Shown here: positions 59,673 to 64,000 of the stretch, piece by piece | Layout: each line of letters starts with the position of its first letter | Numbering within the stretch: the stretch's first letter is position 1 | NCBI RefSeq assembly: GCF_900143565.1 | Contig: NZ_FREX01000009.1 | Span: 176,001 to 240,000, forward strand | Reading direction: 5' to 3' | Length of the DNA stretch: 64,000 nucleotides | Origin: Pseudovibrio sp. Alg231-02 | GTDB lineage: Bacteria > Pseudomonadota > Alphaproteobacteria > Rhizobiales > Stappiaceae | The notes under the pieces: generated by a model | What the model was told of the DNA's origin: nothing | Databases searched by the model: none | The model's input: only the letters and a program-made list of their open reading frames with translations | Program-made: the position numbers and the translations under genes

Positions 59673-60878
59673 CTAACGAGGCGGCTGAACTGGCAAATAG
59701 CCTCTTTCTATCAAATGTACGGTTAAACCAACCGGAAACGGCAGAGCAACTGCATTCTCGTAATCGCACTTTGAACTTGGCGCTCCATCCGGGCAGGCAT
59801 ACTTCCGGAAATCTTCTTGATCACTCCGGCTTCTATCTGTGGCTTGTGCGACAGCAGCCATCCCGTCTCCCAACCGCGCCCGAAGAGCTGCCCAACCGGC
59901 AAGGAAGCCATTTTCGCCCCAAAGCGACTTCTCAGCGCCAGCTAATTCCTCGAGATAAGCCAGCTCTTTTCGAAAGGCAGTCTGATAGACAGGGTCCATG
60001 TTTACATCGGTGATTTCGTCGTAATAGAGCTTTTCAATGTAAAGCGGTGCAAAACTGCCTGCGTATGGCGCGAAAAGATAAAAGAAGCTGTTGTCCGCAC
60101 TCACAAGCTCAAGTGTGCCGTCACCATCCAAGTCCTCAAAGCTATAGCCATATCCGCCATCCAGCACCGCACCCTGAACCATCACCCAGCTTCCCTCTCG
60201 ATTTTGCGTGATGATCTGTTGCTCCACACAGCAATGCGCCCCACCCGTAAATCGCTTGATCACGACCTGAGGAAACTCAGTCTCCTTGGCAAGACGATTA
60301 ACCTCAACGCTCTGGCCGTACTGAGGAAAATAACTTGGCTCCGTCTCAAACGAGAACACTTTATTCTGCCCGGTCCATCCAACAACCTGTACCTTTGAAT
60401 TCTTTGAGAATTCATCATTCGGGTCAGTCTGTTCCGTGATGAGGCCCGCATCAACACGCAGCTTTTCGAGTTTCAGAGAAAAATGGTTCTGCGCTTCAAA
60501 CTCTCCAAAACGCAAGTTTCTGGCGGGCCAAACAGTCTCCAAGTAGCGGCGCCCGTGAGATAGATAAGCATCCTCAGGCAAATCAATCGAAATCTGCTGG
60601 CGTGCCAGTTGCAGTTTTTTAAAGTTTACAGGGCCAACAACCACACCGAACCAGCCGTTTTCTGAGCGAACCACCCGCACTTTATCCTGATAGGGTGTCC
60701 CTTGCAGAGCGTCCTGAAAGCCTTCCGCCAGCTGCACAGCTTCGGTCGCATCCTGTTTGCTGGCAAAAACAAGCCATTGTTGCCCGCCTGAAAGGCTGAG
60801 ACTGTCTGCTGCAAAACTGATATTTGGCGTACTGAAAAGTGTGAGCAATAAAACTGAAATCACTTTTAGAAATTGCAT
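59673..60878 (-). CDS. Exported protein with SPOR-like N-domain, function unknown
   Basis: This 401-residue protein has a signal peptide ending NISFA. Residues about 30-100 look like a SPOR-type fold (QQWLVFASKQDATEAVQLAE then WFGVVVGPVNFKKLQLARQ), a fold used to bind denuded peptidoglycan. The centre has GGAHCCVEQQII with adjacent Cys and an EF-hand-like FEDLDGDGTLELVSADNSFF, often seen in FG-GAP or VCBS-like modules. The C-terminal part has two Cys (KYACPDGAPSSKCDYE). It is probably periplasmic. I cannot name a family. It is on - with the creatininase gene upstream, but a 94-base gap separates them. Confidence 0.65.
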   Translation of the reverse strand: MQFLKVISVLLLTLFSTPNISFAADSLSLSGGQQWLVFASKQDATEAVQLAEGFQDALQGTPYQDKVRVVRSENGWFGVVVGPVNFKKLQLARQQISIDLPEDAYLSHGRRYLETVWPARNLRFGEFEAQNHFSLKLEKLRVDAGLITEQTDPNDEFSKNSKVQVVGWTGQNKVFSFETEPSYFPQYGQSVEVNRLAKETEFPQVVIKRFTGGAHCCVEQQIITQNREGSWVMVQGAVLDGGYGYSFEDLDGDGTLELVSADNSFFYLFAPYAGSFAPLYIEKLYYDEITDVNMDPVYQTAFRKELAYLEELAGAEKSLWGENGFLAGWAALRARLGDGMAAVAQATDRSRSDQEDFRKYACPDGAPSSKCDYENAVALPFPVGLTVHLIERGYLPVQPPR

Positions 60879-60972
60879 TGCTCAACTCCACATACAGTAC
60901 TAACTAAAACCAATTAAAACAGGTTCTCCTGGTTGCTTCAAAGAGTTTCGCCAAAGCTAGCAACAAGAAACA

Positions 60973-61761
60973 CTAATCAAACCGATTGATGTCGAAATCC
61001 GCTGTCTCTTGTAAAAACTCAATAAAGCCATCCACTTGATGCTCGGCGGTCAAACGCCCTTTCTCTGAACTTGCATTTGCAGCATTTCCCACTGTCCCAT
61101 GCGGGTTCAAATCAGAAGCAATCCAGCCATAAGAAGGGAGCCCGGTTGGCCCCAGCCGGGCATTTTCATCAAGATCTTGAGCTGTTGAGCGGAAGTCTTG
61201 TGCATGCGACATGTCAACAAGGTCTGCCCGAAAATGCAGCATCAACGAAGTTTCCTCATCGCCTCCATGCAGCCCAAACTTCAGTTCTTCCTCGCTAAAT
61301 AGCCCGTTTGGCGCTCCAAAGCTGGACCAATGACATTTGCCAACCAACATCTTGCAGCGAATGCGAAGCTCCCGCGCGACAATGCCGATCAAGTCCAGGT
61401 TCCCGCCATGAGAGTTGGCAATGATCATTTTCCGGATGCCACAGGCTGCAACCGAAGTGCCAATGTCAATCCAATGTTTTGCCGCTGTGTCGGCTCTTAG
61501 CGACAGTGTCCCCGGCGCATGAATATGCTCATCAGACTTCCCAATGCATTGTATAGGCAAAATACGGAAGTCCAGCGTTTCCGGTGCACGGGCGCACAAG
61601 GTCTCTAGCATACCCTCATTAATGTATGTGTCCACGCCAAGCGGGAGATGAGGACCATGTTGTTCAACAGCAGCTGTCGGCAATATCGCAATCGTCCTTT
61701 GAGCATCAATATTTTCAAAGTCTGTGGTTTTAAAATCCATCCAATAGCGTCGAGGAAACAT
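60973..61761 (-). CDS. Creatininase-family amidohydrolase
   Basis: This 262-residue protein has the family metal ligands: AAVEQHGPHLPLGVDT (Glu, His, Asp), IIANSHGGNLDLI (His) and FGLHGGDEETSLML (Glu). These enzymes cleave cyclic or linear amides; relatives include creatinine amidohydrolase, the formamide hydrolase ArfB and mycofactocin MftE. The creatinine pathway partner (creatinase) is not in the window, so the substrate is open. ATG 61761 has AGAGG eight bases upstream. A longer frame to 61860 overlaps the upstream gene. It follows a flavodoxin-like quinone reductase gene by 64 bases and may be its operon partner. Confidence 0.86.
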   Translation of the reverse strand: MFPRRYWMDFKTTDFENIDAQRTIAILPTAAVEQHGPHLPLGVDTYINEGMLETLCARAPETLDFRILPIQCIGKSDEHIHAPGTLSLRADTAAKHWIDIGTSVAACGIRKMIIANSHGGNLDLIGIVARELRIRCKMLVGKCHWSSFGAPNGLFSEEELKFGLHGGDEETSLMLHFRADLVDMSHAQDFRSTAQDLDENARLGPTGLPSYGWIASDLNPHGTVGNAANASSEKGRLTAEHQVDGFIEFLQETADFDINRFD

Positions 61762-61825
61762 GGCAGACACCTCTAGAGTCAGTCGCTGTTCGCAGGCCAT
61801 CTTTAGTTTGGCCTGAGAAGAGGGG

Positions 61826-62419
61826 CTAAGCTTTGCAAAGGCTTCGGGTTTTTCTATCAATCACCTTTAAATGGCGAAGCCTTGAGGTTTCAGTAGAGCT
61901 GTCCATGTTGTAATGGGCAGCGTATCTGGTTTTTACCCATGGGTTGCAAAGCACACGCACGCCGCGCAAAACGGTTTTCTTGCCGGGCATGCCCATAAGA
62001 AAACTAAGCCATCTTGGCGCACCACAGGTGGTAAAAACGGCAAGTTTCTTAATGTTCTGCAAATTTGGTTTGATCGCGCCCTCTTCAGTCAGCTTAAAAG
62101 CAACACCTGGCACCAGTACGCGATCAAGCCATCCTTTGATCATGGCAGGCAAGCCATACCACCAGGTTGGATAAATGAAGATGAGCGTGTCGCAGCGCTG
62201 CAATGCGTCAATGTGGTGCTCAAGACCTTGCTGGTTGAGGGAGGTATCCAAATAGCTATCCAGCTCGCCCTTGGTTAAAACTGGCTGAAAACCCTCCTCA
62301 TAAAGATCAATGAGATCCAGGCTGACGTCTTGAAGCCTGAGTGTCTCTACCACCTGTTCAAGGACAGCCTTGCTGAAACTTTCAGAGTTTGGATGGCAAT
62401 AGACGATCAGCGCATGCAT
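61826..62419 (-). CDS. NAD(P)H:quinone oxidoreductase-like flavodoxin-fold protein
   Basis: This 197-residue protein is of the NQO1/MdaB/KefF-like flavodoxin_2 family: [20 protein letters not shown] (FMN/FAD phosphate site), [20 protein letters not shown] and [12 protein letters not shown]. These reduce quinones or nitro/azo compounds by two electrons. Start ATG 62419 gives the normal N-terminus. A frame to 62461 adds 14 residues. The FAD-site Gly-rich loop TTCGAPRW is present. It lies upstream of the creatininase gene, perhaps cotranscribed. No Kef K+ channel gene is nearby. Confidence 0.85.
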   Translation of the reverse strand: MHALIVYCHPNSESFSKAVLEQVVETLRLQDVSLDLIDLYEEGFQPVLTKGELDSYLDTSLNQQGLEHHIDALQRCDTLIFIYPTWWYGLPAMIKGWLDRVLVPGVAFKLTEEGAIKPNLQNIKKLAVFTTCGAPRWLSFLMGMPGKKTVLRGVRVLCNPWVKTRYAAHYNMDSSTETSRLRHLKVIDRKTRSLCKA

Positions 62420-62856
62420 GTTCTTTTCCGGTTCAAATGTTTTTCCATCAATTTCTACCACGCCTTATACGAGTTGAGGCTGGCTTCTCATTGAGTTTCA
62501 TCATCATGATCGCATGAAAATCGTCTAGTTCGTAATCCTCCCTAACTCAGCTAATGTTTTCTGTAACGTGATGATAATAATAGTATAAATCTACGTATTT
62601 CTTAGTTTTGCTATGCTTACTCAGCGGTGCTTTTTGGGTAATGCCTCAATATTTACACAATTTTGTATATTTTTTAGTGCGTACTTTCTGAAAGACCAAT
62701 TCAGAAAACAAGCCGCGAGCCATCAGGAGGAGATGAGCCCCGGTAAGAAGAAGCGAAATCGCCAATCAAAAATGAAAACCGCTTCCAATCCTCCCAAAAA
62801 TAATCTGCGCCCTATGAATGGTGCACTGTGTAACTCATCAAAAAGAAGCAGAACCA
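62420..62856. other. Divergent intergenic region before ctlX
   Basis: This 437-base gap lies between the quinone reductase (-) and ctlX (+) genes. It is AT-rich around 62560-62680, consistent with two promoters. I see no supported gene or repeat. Confidence 0.45.
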
Positions 62857-63834
62857 ATGACGAACCACAGACCTACTCTCCGATCCGTTCAGGCTCCATC
62901 TGCCGTTGTTATGATCCGCCCTTTGTTTTTCAGCACAAGCAAAGATGCAGCTCAGAGCAGTTCTCGCAGTCTTATTGGTGAATCTCAAAAAGACATCGAT
63001 TTTGCAGAACAGGCATATGTTGAGATTTCTGCCGCAGCAGATGAGTTGAGTAGGCATGGTGTTGATGTTCATCTGTTCGAAGATAAGTCTCGTGACACAC
63101 CACACTCTGTTTTTCTGAACAATTGGCTGTCAACGCATGCAGGCGGTTATGTCACCATCTACCCAATGCAGGCGGAGAGCCGTCGAAAAGAACGTCGTAG
63201 TGATGTAATCGAGCTTCTTAAATCCGAATACCGCGTTCAGGATGTAGTTGATTTTTCAGAGCTGGAAGATGAGCAGCAGTTCCTCGAAGGAACGGGCGCA
63301 ATGGTGTTCGATAACGTTGAGCGCGTTGTATATGCAGTCCCGTCAAGTCATGCAAATCAGCAGGCTCTGGAACAGTTCTGTGATCATTTCAAATATGAGC
63401 CTGTGATTTTTCAGGCGCAACACACTGATGGCAAGCCTGTTACTCACACCAATGAAATTCTTTGCATTGGCACTGGCATCGCATTGATTGGATCAGACTT
63501 GATCACTGATCCTGCAATAAAAGCAGAGATCCTTCGCCGTTTAGAGCAGTCTGGACGTCAGGTTGTTCAGTTGAACAACGAGCAAATTGAAGCCTGTGCA
63601 GGACGTTCCATTGAGTTGCATAGCAAAACAGAAGGCTTGCTTCTTGCTATGTCCGAGGGAGCATACTCTTCTTTACATCAGGATCAGATCGATCTGATTG
63701 AGCAGAGCACCAAGATTGTTCAGTTGAAGCTGGATACCATTGAACAAGCAGGCGGCTCAGCCCGCTGCGCTATGGCAGGCATCCACCTCAACCTGCGCGA
63801 AGTTGAACCTGAGCTGGAAACTGAAGCTACTTAA
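62857..63834 (+). CDS. ctlX: CtlX-like citrulline/arginine hydrolase (amidinotransferase fold)
   Basis: This 325-residue protein has the pentein (amidinotransferase) fold with VVMIRPLFF, a substrate-binding FLEGTGAMVFDNVERVVYAV, the catalytic His in THTNEILCIGTGIALIG and the catalytic Cys in GGSARCAMAGIHL near the end. CtlX-type proteins are thought to hydrolyse citrulline and related amino acids, usually near ornithine cyclodeaminase. Here the partner gene is not visible; the next gene is a cupin on the opposite strand. Start ATG 62857 is chosen over the frame start at 62818, which adds 13 residues. The 3' end overlaps the cupin gene by three or more bases. Confidence 0.86.
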   Translation: MTNHRPTLRSVQAPSAVVMIRPLFFSTSKDAAQSSSRSLIGESQKDIDFAEQAYVEISAAADELSRHGVDVHLFEDKSRDTPHSVFLNNWLSTHAGGYVTIYPMQAESRRKERRSDVIELLKSEYRVQDVVDFSELEDEQQFLEGTGAMVFDNVERVVYAVPSSHANQQALEQFCDHFKYEPVIFQAQHTDGKPVTHTNEILCIGTGIALIGSDLITDPAIKAEILRRLEQSGRQVVQLNNEQIEACAGRSIELHSKTEGLLLAMSEGAYSSLHQDQIDLIEQSTKIVQLKLDTIEQAGGSARCAMAGIHLNLREVEPELETEAT

Positions 63835-64000
63835 AGTTTCCCTGCTGAGTATCGTTTAAGTCCACAATATCGGTGACCGTCAGAACAGCTGGCGTGTCAC
63901 CTTTATTTTTGACCCAATGCTGCACCTCAGAGTTTTCGTTGATCACTTCACCAAGCTTATGAATGACCGGCACACCGCACTCATTACCATACTCAACAAA
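63827..64000 (-). CDS. Cupin-domain protein (3' part)
   Basis: This partial gene enters from the right edge on the - strand. Fifty-seven codons are open to the stop at 63827-63829. The translation has VIHKLGEVINENSEVQHWVK and NKGDTPAVLTVTDIVDLND, the second half of a small cupin barrel, with His in QHWV. Cupins bind metal and act as isomerases, oxygenases or binding proteins. The start and first half are outside the window. It overlaps the end of ctlX by eight bases, tail to tail. Confidence 0.7.
   Translation of the reverse strand, partial: FVEYGNECGVPVIHKLGEVINENSEVQHWVKNKGDTPAVLTVTDIVDLNDTQQGNFK

Noticed and set aside
1..64000. CRISPR array, tRNA, rRNA, insertion sequence, prophage or integrase
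   Set aside because: I looked for regularly spaced repeats, cloverleaf-like segments, transposase or integrase motifs and terminal inverted repeats and saw none. The only repeats are the scattered palindromes and the RTX and RRTS protein repeats.

Overview
The window looks like an ordinary chromosomal stretch from a marine or host-associated alphaproteobacterium of the Hyphomicrobiales (Rhizobiales). A Pseudovibrio or other Stappiaceae member is my best guess, by inference only. The clues are roughly 50 % GC with AT-rich intergenic gaps, alphaproteobacterial versions of OpgH/OpgC, CtlX, PyrC and a GGDEF-EAL protein, and several copies of a palindromic intergenic repeat of the kind common in Rhizobiales. 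I see no rRNA, tRNA, CRISPR array, insertion sequence, integrase or phage gene.

Layout. 1-1167: tail of a cobalamin operon (cbiD, cobK). 1157-6702: cytochrome b561, then a pteridine/riboflavin-like set: RibD_C-type reductase and NudK-like hydrolase on +, facing a tightly coupled - strand operon of MDR dehydrogenase, atypical PTPS-like protein, GT4 glycosyltransferase and methyltransferase. 6817-11540: osmoregulated periplasmic glucan genes opgH and opgC, and a TTC38-like TPR protein. 12007-13850: YeeE/YedE sulfur-compound transporter and a secreted DUF302 protein. 13920-19946: TPP enzyme with CoA-transferase, secreted esterase, K+ channel with zinc ribbon, divergent SDR. 20166-24509: RND efflux pair. 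24562-27100: cyclic-nucleotide-domain/CPBP fusion and an exostosin-like protein. 27301-32499: complete Liv-type ABC importer.

32935-39152: a gas/redox signalling neighbourhood of globin-coupled chemoreceptor, NsrR-like Rrf2 regulator, GGDEF-EAL protein and ferredoxin-reductase, with a perfect FNR-type box between the first two. 39314-44733: TPR-methyltransferase, GltS, small secreted protein, DJ-1/PfpI, secreted RTX serralysin. 44775-48121: small secreted proteins, a coiled-coil protein, exported Rid protein. 48118-52275: GlxA-type regulator, metallo-hydrolase, LysR regulator divergent from a GST/NTF2/tautomerase operon. 52327-57496: M16 protease, pyrE, pyrC. 57891-62419: DUF925 nucleotidyltransferase plus a degenerate paralog bracketed by palindromic repeats, a secreted protein, creatininase-family and flavodoxin-like enzymes. 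62857-64000: ctlX and the end of a cupin gene.

The best candidate for an undescribed system is the 1825-6702 cluster. A stand-alone pyrimidine reductase, a PTPS homolog whose zinc and catalytic positions are replaced, an MDR enzyme, a glycosyltransferase and a methyltransferase together suggest a glycosylated, methylated pteridine- or pyrimidine-derived small molecule. Second are the O2/NO signalling neighbourhood and several proteins that keep a family fold but lack its catalytic residues (CPBP with Gln-Gln, SDR without YxxxK, DUF925 paralog, Rid without its Arg).
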